DNA of 64,000 nucleotides, taken from contig RAZJ01000004.1 of NCBI GenBank assembly GCA_003612625.1, positions 62,001-126,000 of the forward strand, written 5' to 3'. The translations under genes and the position numbers were made by a program. The notes beneath the pieces were generated by a model. That model saw only the letters and a program-made list of their open reading frames with translations, searched no databases and was not told the origin of the DNA. Position 1 is the stretch's first letter, and each line of letters starts with the position of its first letter. Source of the DNA: a bacterium 1XD42-1. GTDB lineage: Bacteria; Bacillota; Clostridia; Oscillospirales; Ruminococcaceae. Below are positions 43,848 to 51,856 of the stretch, in pieces.

Positions 43848-44841
43848 AGGTTTTAAAATATCTTATGAATTGATTATGGTCTTTATCCTCATTGGTATGA
43901 TCATCGTTTTCGGCGCACTGACAGGCGGTCTTTTCTTTAAACCGTCTACAATGATTGGATGTACTTCTGACGTAGCATATTTAGGCGTCCAGGCAATGGC
44001 CATGACCATGATTATCCTGACTGCCGGCATTGATTTGTCCGTCAGCTACCAGATGGTTTGTTCCGCTATGGTATGCGCATGGTGCTTCGCCAAGTTCAGC
44101 GCTGCTATGGGAGCCGGCCCTGCTATTTTCCTGGCTGTAATCGTTTGTATCATTTCCGGTTTTGTCTTTGGCGGGATCAACGGCTTTATCGCCCAGCATA
44201 CCCCCATCAACCCCTGGCTGATCACCATGTCAACCATGTATATTTTCCAGGCTATCAGCTGGTTCTTTAAAACATCCTTTGCCTTTGCCGCCGGAAACCC
44301 CGTTGTTGACATCGGCAATAAGAAAATTGGCGGCATTGTTCCCACCCAGTTGATTGTTTTGCTGATTGCTTTTGCAATATTCTGGGTTTTGGAAAAGCGG
44401 ACCACATTCGGTCGTTATGTCCACGCCATTGGGTATAATGAAAATGCAGTCAACTATTCCGGTGTAGATGCTGGCAAAATGAAATTCTGGGTTTACACAT
44501 TGGGCGGTATTATGAGTGCAGTAGCTGCTTTGATGTATCTGGGCCGCAGCTGGCAGGTCAACCAGGAAACTGGTATGAATATGAACATCGAAGTTATTGC
44601 ATTGGTTGTTTTAGGCGGTACCAGCACAGCCGGCGGTGTCGGCGGTGTAACTGGTTCCCTGTTAGCCTGTTTGATCATTGGCGTCCTGAAAAAGGGCCTG
44701 GCTTTGATGGGGCTTCCTGGTACAGTTTACAACTTCATTGTTGGTATCGTTTTGATTTGCTCTTTGATCTTCTTTGCTTACCTGCAAAAACGGAAAAAGA
44801 TGGTCAGCCGCAAAATGGCGATTGCCAATATGGATCAGTAA
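43837..44841 (+). CDS. Sugar ABC importer permease 2, CUT2 family
   Basis: 334 residues. TAGIDLSVSYQMVCSAM and VLGGTSTAGGVGGVTGS are the CUT2 permease signatures. GTG start at 43837, with AGGCGGTG 6 nt upstream; an in-frame GTG at 43828 is too close to it. Overlaps permease 1 by 11 bp. Two non-identical permeases imply a heterodimeric channel, as in the rhamnose importer of Rhizobium. Confidence 0.92.
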   Translation: MRNKGFKISYELIMVFILIGMIIVFGALTGGLFFKPSTMIGCTSDVAYLGVQAMAMTMIILTAGIDLSVSYQMVCSAMVCAWCFAKFSAAMGAGPAIFLAVIVCIISGFVFGGINGFIAQHTPINPWLITMSTMYIFQAISWFFKTSFAFAAGNPVVDIGNKKIGGIVPTQLIVLLIAFAIFWVLEKRTTFGRYVHAIGYNENAVNYSGVDAGKMKFWVYTLGGIMSAVAALMYLGRSWQVNQETGMNMNIEVIALVVLGGTSTAGGVGGVTGSLLACLIIGVLKKGLALMGLPGTVYNFIVGIVLICSLIFFAYLQKRKKMVSRKMAIANMDQ

Positions 44842-44915
44842 GAAAGATGGATTTCCGGGCAGGCTATCTTGTGGAAGGACTGTCCTGAAATAAAAATGCA
44901 AATGGAGGAAGAAAA

Positions 44916-46157
44916 ATGAAAAACGCAAAGAAACTTTTGGCTTTGTTTACAGCATTGTCAATGACACTCTCTTTAGCAGCCTGTGGCGGCGGCGGTGGCG
45001 GCGCTGCATCTGGCGGCGCTAGCAGCGGTGGTGCTGCAGCTTCCAGCGGCGGCGGAAACGCTTCCGGCGGCAGCGGAAACGCTTCCGGCGGCAGCGTAAA
45101 AATTGCTTATATTCCGAAAGAACGGAATGAATCCTTCTGGCAGGCAGTTGAAGCTGGCGCGCAGCAGGCTGCAAATGATCTGGGCGCAGAACTGATCATG
45201 TATGGTGATGCTGCCGGTGCAAATACCGCTGCTAACCAGTCCACCTATGTTGAAACCGCAACAGAATTAGGCGTCAATGCCATTGCTTTCGCGGCATTGG
45301 ATTCCGACTCCACAGATGCTGCCCTTCAGGCTGCACAGGCTGCCGGGATTACAGTAGTCGGCTTTGACTCTGACCCTGGCGAAGAAGCCCGCGACTGGTT
45401 CGTCAATCAGGTTGACCCGGCTGCTCTGGCTGAAATCCTGTTGGATGACCTGGTAACCAATATTGGCGACAAATATTCCAAAGACAGCCCAGCTCTGGTT
45501 TATCTCGTTTCCACAAACCTGACCACTCCAAACCAGAATACCTGGATCGAGCACCTGAAAGCAACTTATTATTCTGATTATGAAATCGTTTATACCGACA
45601 CTGGCGCTATTGACTTTGATGCCTGCAAAAACAATACCCGTAACGGCAATTTCACTGTCAATGAAAAATATGCAATGCTCAACATGAAATGTCATCCTGA
45701 CAATGACATCATCTATGCAGGCGACGGCGACGGCCTGACCGAAATCGAAGCTACTTTGTCTGCCCATCCTGACATCAACGCATTGATCTCCCTGACCACT
45801 AACGTTATCGCTTCCTGCGCAACTGCTATTGATAGCTGCGGCATGAGCGAAACCTGTATCTTTAACGGTATTGCAACACCTGGCGATTCCAAAGCTTATT
45901 TGGAAAGCGGCATGATGACAACTGTTGTTCTGTGGCAGGCATATGACTTAGGCTATCTGGCAGTCAATGCCGCTTATTCAGCCGCAACCGGCGAACTGAC
46001 CAAAGGGGCAACCGAATTCGTTTCCGGCCTGTCCGGTAAGACCCAGGTAGAAGGTATTTCCACTTATGATGCAAGCCATCATGTGGACGGCGTAACCGTT
46101 TATTTAGGAGCTCCGGCTACCTTCACTCTGGACACCCTGTCCTGCTGGAAGTCCTGA
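44916..46157 (+). CDS. Sugar ABC importer substrate-binding lipoprotein
   Basis: 413 residues. A signal peptide with lipobox LAAC places the lipidated Cys at residue 23. A Gly/Ser/Ala/Asn-rich tether (about 24-60) leads to a periplasmic-binding-protein type 1 fold (from about 62) beginning KIAYIPKERNESFWQAVEAG, close to RhaS and related CUT2 binding proteins. ATGGAGGAAG is upstream of the ATG. Delivers the sugar to the two permeases. Confidence 0.94.
   Translation: MKNAKKLLALFTALSMTLSLAACGGGGGGAASGGASSGGAAASSGGGNASGGSGNASGGSVKIAYIPKERNESFWQAVEAGAQQAANDLGAELIMYGDAAGANTAANQSTYVETATELGVNAIAFAALDSDSTDAALQAAQAAGITVVGFDSDPGEEARDWFVNQVDPAALAEILLDDLVTNIGDKYSKDSPALVYLVSTNLTTPNQNTWIEHLKATYYSDYEIVYTDTGAIDFDACKNNTRNGNFTVNEKYAMLNMKCHPDNDIIYAGDGDGLTEIEATLSAHPDINALISLTTNVIASCATAIDSCGMSETCIFNGIATPGDSKAYLESGMMTTVVLWQAYDLGYLAVNAAYSAATGELTKGATEFVSGLSGKTQVEGISTYDASHHVDGVTVYLGAPATFTLDTLSCWKS
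45054..45095 (+). repeat. Perfect tandem 21-bp duplication in the binding-protein tether
   Basis: Two adjacent identical 21-bp units (45054-45074 and 45075-45095), each beginning GGAAACGCTTCC, encode GNASGGS twice in the flexible linker. Length variation by slippage would change tether length without breaking the frame. Confidence 0.9.
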
Positions 46158-46221
46158 TCTCGGAAATAATTTACTTTTTCTTCTCCCGGGAAAATAAAAA
46201 CCGTTTCGGGACTGATTTCAC

Positions 46222-46254
46222 AGAGGGACGTGCCCGTTTTGGGCATGTCCCTCT
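46222..46254 (+). terminator. Strong hairpin between binding protein and kinase genes
   Basis: AGAGGGACGTGCCC (46222-46235) / GGGCATGTCCCTCT (46241-46254), 14-bp stem with one G-T pair and 5-nt loop. No T tract follows, so it may be an mRNA 3' stabiliser for the transporter genes rather than a terminator. Confidence 0.6.
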
Positions 46255-46312
46255 CCTAAAAAGTATGGAAATTTCTTTGCAGATGGATTGAAATAAATGT
46301 GAGGTAAAGGCT

Positions 46313-47827
46313 ATGCGCTATTTAGTAGGAATTGATAATGGTGGTACTTTTTCAAAAGCGGCTGTTTTTGATGAAACAGGAGTACAAATTTCAGTAGCAA
46401 GCGTTCCCAGTGTAACATTTGCACCAAAGCCAGGCTATAATGAACGGGATATGGATGAGCTGTGGCAGGCCAATGCCGAAGCAATCCGTCAGGCCATCCA
46501 GAAAAGCGGGATTGATGCCAAAGAAATTGCAGGTGTTTCTTTTTCCGGCCATGGCAAAGGGCTGTATCTGGTTGGGCAGGATGGCAAGCCTTCTTATCGC
46601 GGGATTCCGTCTACGGATGCCCGGGCCTGGGCTTATATCCAGAAGTGGAACCAGGATGGAACCAGCCAGAAGGTTTATGAAAAAACATTCCAGGAAATCC
46701 TGGTCATGCAGCCAGTGGCATTGCTGGCATGGCTCCGGGATAATGAACCAGAAGTGATAAAAAATACAAAATATATCTTTGCGGTAAAAGATTATATCCG
46801 TTATAAGCTGACTGGGGAAGCTTATGCGGAATACAGCGATTTTTCCGGCGGGAACCTGGTTAATCTGACCACCAAGGAATATGATCCCGAACTGATGGCC
46901 TTGTTTGGCCTGGAAGCCTGTATGGATAAATTACCTCCTTTGCGTTATGCGGCTGATGTTTGCGGCCATATTACGCAGGAAGCTTCTGAACAAACAGGTT
47001 TGCCGGCAGGCATCCCCTGCGCGGCGGGGATGTTTGATGTCAATGCCTGCGGGATTGCCAGCGGCTTGTCCAGCCCGGAAGAAATGTGCATGATTGCAGG
47101 GACTTGGAGCATCAATGAATTTATTGCAGAAAAACCCATTACAAACGGTTCTGTGGCATTAAATTCCATGTTCTGTATTCCAGGGTATTTCTTAGTGGAG
47201 GAAAGCAGCCCGACTTCCGCAGGAAATATGGAATGGTTTATCCGCAACTTAATGGATGGGGAAAAGGCCCAAGCAAAAGCAAATGGCGGATCGGTTTATG
47301 ATGTTACCAATGAATGGGTTGCGTCCATAGAACCACAGGATTCCAATGTGATTTTCCTGCCTTTCCTGAACGGCTCCAATGAGAATCCTTTGGCAAAAGG
47401 TACTTTTGTAGGATTAACCAGCTTCCATAATAAAAAGCATATGCTGCGGGCTGTTTATGAAGGCATTGTATTTTCCCATGTGACCCATGTAAAAAAATTG
47501 TTGGCCAATCGGGAAAAACCAAAAAGCATCCGGCTTTCTGGCGGGGCTGCAAATTCTGATGTATGGGTACAGATTTTTGCGGATGCCCTTCAGATCCCTA
47601 TTGATGTAACCGCAGATAAAGAAATCGGCTGTTTAGGCGCTTGCATTGCGGCAGGCATTGCGGCAGGCGTTTATCCGGATTATCCCACAGCCATTCAAAA
47701 AACAGTCCAGATTACAAAAACAATCTCTCCCCGTCCGGAATATAAGGAAATTTATGAGGAAAAATATAAGACTTACCGGGCGGTCATTGATGGACTGAAC
47801 GACGCATGGGAACGGTTTAAAAACTAA
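46313..47827 (+). CDS. lyxK: FGGY carbohydrate kinase, L-xylulose kinase-like
   Basis: 504 residues. N-terminal phosphate loop GIDNGGTFSKAAVFD, substrate region FSGHGKGLYLVGQDG, the catalytic Asp in AGMFDVNACG and the C-terminal ATP site RLSGGAANSDVW. The GHGKGLYL segment resembles L-xylulose kinase LyxK more than rhamnulokinase. Predicted reaction: L-xylulose to L-xylulose-5-phosphate with ATP. Substrate assignment is inferred from the neighbours. Confidence 0.8.
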   Translation: MRYLVGIDNGGTFSKAAVFDETGVQISVASVPSVTFAPKPGYNERDMDELWQANAEAIRQAIQKSGIDAKEIAGVSFSGHGKGLYLVGQDGKPSYRGIPSTDARAWAYIQKWNQDGTSQKVYEKTFQEILVMQPVALLAWLRDNEPEVIKNTKYIFAVKDYIRYKLTGEAYAEYSDFSGGNLVNLTTKEYDPELMALFGLEACMDKLPPLRYAADVCGHITQEASEQTGLPAGIPCAAGMFDVNACGIASGLSSPEEMCMIAGTWSINEFIAEKPITNGSVALNSMFCIPGYFLVEESSPTSAGNMEWFIRNLMDGEKAQAKANGGSVYDVTNEWVASIEPQDSNVIFLPFLNGSNENPLAKGTFVGLTSFHNKKHMLRAVYEGIVFSHVTHVKKLLANREKPKSIRLSGGAANSDVWVQIFADALQIPIDVTADKEIGCLGACIAAGIAAGVYPDYPTAIQKTVQITKTISPRPEYKEIYEEKYKTYRAVIDGLNDAWERFKN

Positions 47828-47973
47828 TTGGATGCTTTTCCCTGAATTTCCGAACCGGCCTTCTCTTCGCAGACAAAAAGAGGAGCGTCCTGAAGAATTT
47901 TACTAAATCCGCTAAGGCTTCTTGCATAATCTGGAATCCAATGTTATGATATATGTAAAAAAGCGGATTTCCG

Positions 47974-48002
47974 TTGAAATAGTATTTTGTGTTTTGTATT
48001 TT
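47974..48002 (+). promoter_or_regulatory. Possible promoter of the LacI-family gene
   Basis: TTGAAA (47974-47979), 17-bp spacer, TATTTT (47997-48002). No copy of the GGAAAACGTTTTCC operator is visible here. Confidence 0.4.
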
Positions 48003-48047
48003 AGTATTAAGACGACGGTAAGCCGGTAGAAAAAGGGGGAATCCAAA

Positions 48048-49121
48048 ATCGCTGATATTGCAGATATTAAGGAGGTAGCCCGTAAAGCCGGTGTTAGTAT
48101 TTCCACAGTTTCCCGTGTGCTGAACCATACAAAGCCGGTCAGCCAGGAGCTTTGCAGACGAGTCAATGATGTAGTAAAAGAACTGGGCTATTCTACAAAT
48201 GCAGCAGCACGAGGGCTGCGGGTAACACAGACAAAACGGATTGCTATTATTTTAACTACCTTATCCCGTGTTTTTTTCACCTCGGTATTGGAGGGTATCC
48301 ACAAAGAAGCAACAAAATTAGGTTATTCATTGCTGATTACGGAAACCCATGATAATATCCAGGAAGAAATAAAATTAGTAGATATGTTTGTTTCCCAATG
48401 GGTGGATGGAATTATTTTGGCTTCCAGCGCTTATGGAAAAGATAAAACTACCAAAGCATATATTGAGCGGCTGGGGAAGCTGAAAAAAAAAGATATTCCA
48501 ATTCCTGTTGTAACATTGGAATTCCCGTTAAATAATGCCCGTGTCGGAGCAGTAGCCATTGATCATGAACAGGCGGCTTATGAAGCGGTCCATTATTTAA
48601 TTCAGGAAGTCGGTCGGAAAAATATTGTGCATATTTCGCATCCTACCTGGCATTATATTGGCCAGAAGCGGATTGAAGGTTACCAGCGGGCCATGCTGGA
48701 AGCCGGATTTCCAGAAGATCATTGCAGGATTTTAGAAGGGGATTATTCCACTTATTCGGGGCACTTTTTAACACAACAGATGTTAAAAGAAAAAATCCCT
48801 TGTGATGCAATTTTCTGCGCCAATGACCAGATGGCAGTAGGTGCATTAAAGGCTTGTGAAGAAGCAGGCATCCGCATCCCGGAAGAAATCGCCATAGTGG
48901 GAGTCGATGATATTTTTGCAGCATCTATCGTTTCTCCCCCTCTGACTTCTATCCATGTGCCCAAAAAGAAAATGGGGTCTTCTGCAATGCTGCTTTTGCA
49001 TGATATGATTGAGCATGGATGTGGAACAAAGAGAAAGGTTATTACATTAGGTTTTGAGCTGGTGGAACGGAAAACATCCCGGGAAGATACAGAAAATTGT
49101 TTAAAATATTTGGAATGGTAA
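48048..49121 (+). CDS. LacI family transcriptional regulator with non-canonical start
   Basis: 357 residues if read from ATC 48048. The helix-turn-helix IKEVARKAGVSISTVSRVLN lies at about residues 7-26 and is followed by the hinge helix and a periplasmic-binding-type effector domain from about residue 62. The reading frame opens after TAG 48027 and contains no ATG, GTG or TTG before GTG 48117, which would delete the recognition helix. ATC 48048 has AAGGGGG 8 nt upstream; ATT 48057 would give the familiar MADIKEVA. It is the likely ligand of the three palindromes at 37.95-38.09 kb. Confidence 0.85.
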   Translation: MADIADIKEVARKAGVSISTVSRVLNHTKPVSQELCRRVNDVVKELGYSTNAAARGLRVTQTKRIAIILTTLSRVFFTSVLEGIHKEATKLGYSLLITETHDNIQEEIKLVDMFVSQWVDGIILASSAYGKDKTTKAYIERLGKLKKKDIPIPVVTLEFPLNNARVGAVAIDHEQAAYEAVHYLIQEVGRKNIVHISHPTWHYIGQKRIEGYQRAMLEAGFPEDHCRILEGDYSTYSGHFLTQQMLKEKIPCDAIFCANDQMAVGALKACEEAGIRIPEEIAIVGVDDIFAASIVSPPLTSIHVPKKKMGSSAMLLLHDMIEHGCGTKRKVITLGFELVERKTSREDTENCLKYLEW

Positions 49122-49137
49122 AAGGAGGTTTTATACT

Positions 49138-49983
49138 TTGAAGCCTTATGCAATCGGACTTTATGAAAAGGCCATCCCAAAACAGGCTACATGGCAGGAA
49201 AAATTGGAATGTGCTAAAGCATGTGGTTATGATTTCTTAGAATTGAGCGTTGATGAAACGGACGATAAGCTGGCCCGGTTGGAATGGTCTGAAAAAGAAC
49301 GTACAGACTTGCTGGATCTCAGCCGTTCGGTTGGACTGCCGATCCGCAGCATGTGTTTATCAGGCCACCGGAAATATCCTATGGGCTCCCTGGATCCGGC
49401 AGTACGTGCAAGAAGCATGGAAATTATGGAGAAAGCCGTTATTTTAGCGGATGATCTGGGTATCCGTATTATCCAGTTAGCCGGTTATGATGTATATTAT
49501 GAAACCGGAACTCCGGAAACAGAAAAGTATTTTGCGGAAAATCTGAAAAAAGCAACTGCTATGGCTGCTGCCCGTGGAATTGTTTTAGGGTTTGAAACAA
49601 TGGAAACGGAATTTATGAATACAACAGAAAAAAGCATGCACTATGTAAAACAGGTCAATAACCCTTATTTGGGTGTCTATCCGGACTCCGGGAATTTAAC
49701 CAATGCGGCCAAAACTTACGGAACGGATGTATTGGAGGATTTGGAAACCGGACGGGGACATATTGTTGCAATGCACTTAAAGGAAACCGTACCTGGGAAA
49801 TTCCGTGAAATCCCATTTTTAACAGGTCATGTGGATTTCAAAAATGTCATAGCAAAAGCCTGGGAATTAGGCGTGCGGCGGTTTGTGACCGAAATGTGGG
49901 ATGTGGGCAAAGAATCCTGGAAAGAAGATATTTGCTTTGCAAACCGCAGTATGAGCGAAATTTTGGATCAGCAGCCCGTTTGA
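49138..49983 (+). CDS. ulaE: L-ribulose/L-xylulose-5-phosphate 3-epimerase, UlaE/SgbU family
   Basis: 281 residues, TTG start with AAAGGAGG 9 nt upstream. Close to UlaE along its length: IGLYEKAIP, FLELSVDETD, SMCLSGHRKYPMGS, IIQLAGYDVYYE. Metal ligands are conserved: Glu153 (GFETME), Asp183 (YPDSGN), a His in the VAMH region and Glu252 (TEMWD). Predicted to convert L-xylulose-5-P to L-ribulose-5-P. The next enzyme, L-ribulose-5-P 4-epimerase (AraD/UlaF), is not in the window. Confidence 0.9.
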   Translation: MKPYAIGLYEKAIPKQATWQEKLECAKACGYDFLELSVDETDDKLARLEWSEKERTDLLDLSRSVGLPIRSMCLSGHRKYPMGSLDPAVRARSMEIMEKAVILADDLGIRIIQLAGYDVYYETGTPETEKYFAENLKKATAMAAARGIVLGFETMETEFMNTTEKSMHYVKQVNNPYLGVYPDSGNLTNAAKTYGTDVLEDLETGRGHIVAMHLKETVPGKFREIPFLTGHVDFKNVIAKAWELGVRRFVTEMWDVGKESWKEDICFANRSMSEILDQQPV

Positions 49984-50030
49984 TACAGTAGGAAATCAGG
50001 ATAATCTAGTTTTCCCATAGGAATTGATGA

Positions 50031-50083
50031 AAACAACCCTGTTGTCAGTACGGTGGAACTGATAACAGGGTTGTTTCTTCTTT
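50031..50083. terminator. Strong terminator at the end of the sugar locus
   Basis: About 19-bp stem: left arm 50031-50049 (starts AAACAACCCTG), right arm 50058-50076 (ends CAGGGTTGTTT), one mismatch, followed by CTTCTTTTT. Lies between convergent genes and can serve both. Confidence 0.92.
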
Positions 50084-50107
50084 TTATGAGAAAGAATATC
50101 CGGCTGT

Positions 50108-51160
50108 TTATGTTTCCGGTTTTCCCAGCTTCAGAACGGCCAATACTGCCATAGGCGCCAACAGCATCCCTACCAATCCCCCGATCCGCAATCCTGCATA
50201 CATAGCCGTAATAGATGCCACCGGATGGAGCCCTAAATGGCTGCCTACCACCCTTGGCTCCAAAATTGCCCGGATCAAGGCGATAATGCCATACAAAATC
50301 AATAAGCCAGAACCGCCGGCAGGATCGCCTCCTGCCAGCAGAAACAACCCCCAAGGGACTAAAACGGTCCCGCATCCCAGCACAGGCAGCAAGTCCACCA
50401 AAGCAATGGTGGCGGCAACAGGAAGCACATAAGAAAATCCCATGATCCATAAACCGACAGTTAATTCTAAAAAAGTAACGGCCATTAGGATTGTATACGC
50501 CCGAACATATTGCCACAAGGTTTCCCGCAGGAAATCCTGGAGCCTCCGGGTAAAGGCAGCCGCAGAAGGTGGAATTACCTGCTGGATAAAATCGCTGACG
50601 GTTTCATAATTTCCGGCAGTCAGCAAAGAAATCATGACAGTGAATAATAAAGCCAATAAAAAATTAGGAAGGCGGGCAGCTCCGGAAGCTAATTTTGACA
50701 AAAGAAATGCGGAACCATCTACGGCCGCTTGCCGGGTTACGCTGGAAACCGCGTCAGAAAGCAGCGTTAAATGGCTGTTGTCCCGGAATATCCGGAAAGC
50801 TGCGGCATTTAAGCTGGACTGGACCCGTTCCAGCATAGGCGCAATGGTTTGTGTATAAAGCTCGGGCAGGCGCAGTAATAATTCATAGCCCTGGGCTAAT
50901 AAGATTGCAAGAAAAAGGCTGGCAGTCGAAACAATCAAAAGATAAAATCCAATAATAATCCCTAAAGAAGCTGTCTTTTCTGAAAGCTTCCATTTTTTTG
51001 CCGTCCGCAGGGACAAAGGATGCAGCAAAGCTGCTAATCCGGCTCCTAAAAGGAATGGCAGCAGCCAGGGCAGCAAATAACGGAAACAGAAAAAGAGGAC
51101 TGCGCCAATGGCAGCATAATAAAGGATAGCGAAAAAAAAACGTTGTTCTTTTTCTGTCAA
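50108..51160 (-). CDS. ytvI: AI-2E/PerM family membrane protein, YtvI type
   Basis: 350 residues, TTG start at 51160 with GGGAGGG 7 nt upstream. Seven to eight hydrophobic helices; LPVAATIALVDLLPVLGCGTVLVPWG is the family signature (short form DLLPVLGCG), then EPRVVGSHLGLHP. The YtvI branch is linked to sporulation in Bacilli and Clostridia, but no sporulation gene is adjacent, so a general permease role is possible. Confidence 0.88.
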   Translation of the reverse strand: MTEKEQRFFFAILYYAAIGAVLFFCFRYLLPWLLPFLLGAGLAALLHPLSLRTAKKWKLSEKTASLGIIIGFYLLIVSTASLFLAILLAQGYELLLRLPELYTQTIAPMLERVQSSLNAAAFRIFRDNSHLTLLSDAVSSVTRQAAVDGSAFLLSKLASGAARLPNFLLALLFTVMISLLTAGNYETVSDFIQQVIPPSAAAFTRRLQDFLRETLWQYVRAYTILMAVTFLELTVGLWIMGFSYVLPVAATIALVDLLPVLGCGTVLVPWGLFLLAGGDPAGGSGLLILYGIIALIRAILEPRVVGSHLGLHPVASITAMYAGLRIGGLVGMLLAPMAVLAVLKLGKPET

Positions 51161-51334
51161 AAGATTCCCTCCCAGCCCAATTTTATGATATAATAATAAA
51201 ATTCAATTAAAATATAGTATGCAGCAGCCTGGCTCCGTTATGTCAAGAGATTTCCTGTCAAATTGTGGGGCGGATTTTGTCGAAATTCCACAGTTCATAA
51301 AGGAAAATAGGAACAAGATTTTCACAGAAGATGC

Positions 51335-51364
51335 TTTACAAAAACAGATGCCATATGGTATAGT
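51335..51364 (+). promoter_or_regulatory. Promoter for pheB-hom-thrB
   Basis: TTTACA (51335-51340), 18-bp spacer, TATAGT (51359-51364), 43 bp before pheB. No T-box or riboswitch-sized leader is available. Confidence 0.6.
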
Positions 51365-51406
51365 TGTATTCAGTCACAATACAATAGTTTGTGGGAGGCG
51401 GACGCG

Positions 51407-51841
51407 ATGGAGGAACCTTTAAAATATCTGCTTGTGGAAGCGCGAATGCTGCCAGAGATTTTTACAAAAGTAATGCAGGCAAAAATGCTGCTGTCCAGAG
51501 GGAATGCAAAGAATGCGTCTCAAGCTGCACAGATGGCTGGAATATCCCGGAGTGCATTTTATAAGTATAAGGATTCGGTTTTTCTGTATGACGAAAGGAT
51601 GAATGAAAATATTGTTTCTTTTTCCCTTGCTTTAGAGGACAGGCCAGGTGTGCTTTCCAATCTTTTGGCACAGTTTTATCAGCTGGGGGCAAATGTCATA
51701 ACCGTCAACCAGAATATTCCGATTGACGGGGTAGCAATAGCATCTGTTTCCATACGTACTGCGGATGCAACGCGTTCCCGTTCACAAATTTTGGATATGT
51801 TGGGTAAACTGGATGGAGTTGTGGAAGCAAAATCAGTATAA
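51407..51841 (+). CDS. pheB: ACT domain protein, UPF0735/PheB family
   Basis: 144 residues from ATG 51407 (GGGAGG upstream). The N-terminal helix-turn-helix-like part contains ASQAAQMAGISRSAFYKYKDSVF; the C-terminal ACT domain begins about residue 68 with ALEDRPGVLSNLL. ACT domains bind amino acids. It is the usual first gene before hom-thrB in Firmicutes and may regulate threonine or phenylalanine synthesis. Confidence 0.92.
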   Translation: MEEPLKYLLVEARMLPEIFTKVMQAKMLLSRGNAKNASQAAQMAGISRSAFYKYKDSVFLYDERMNENIVSFSLALEDRPGVLSNLLAQFYQLGANVITVNQNIPIDGVAIASVSIRTADATRSRSQILDMLGKLDGVVEAKSV

Positions 51842-51856
51842 GGAGGCAAACAAATT

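Noticed and set aside
38883-47827. L-rhamnose catabolic operon
   Set aside because: The isomerase fits, but no rhamnulose-1-phosphate aldolase is present, the kinase resembles L-xylulose kinase and a UlaE-like 3-epimerase has no role in that pathway.
47828-48047. An additional copy of the LacI operator upstream of the regulator gene, for autoregulation
   Set aside because: No GGAAAACGTTTTCC or close variant was found in this interval.
49968-50516. 182-codon minus-strand frame overlapping the ytvI gene end
   Set aside because: It covers the terminator and the conserved C-terminal part of the YtvI gene in another frame; no family resemblance.
51161-51406. T-box leader upstream of pheB-hom-thrB, and a 67-codon frame at 51219-51422
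   Set aside because: No T-box signature sequence or terminator was found; the short frame has no ribosome-binding site, overlaps pheB and crosses the promoter.
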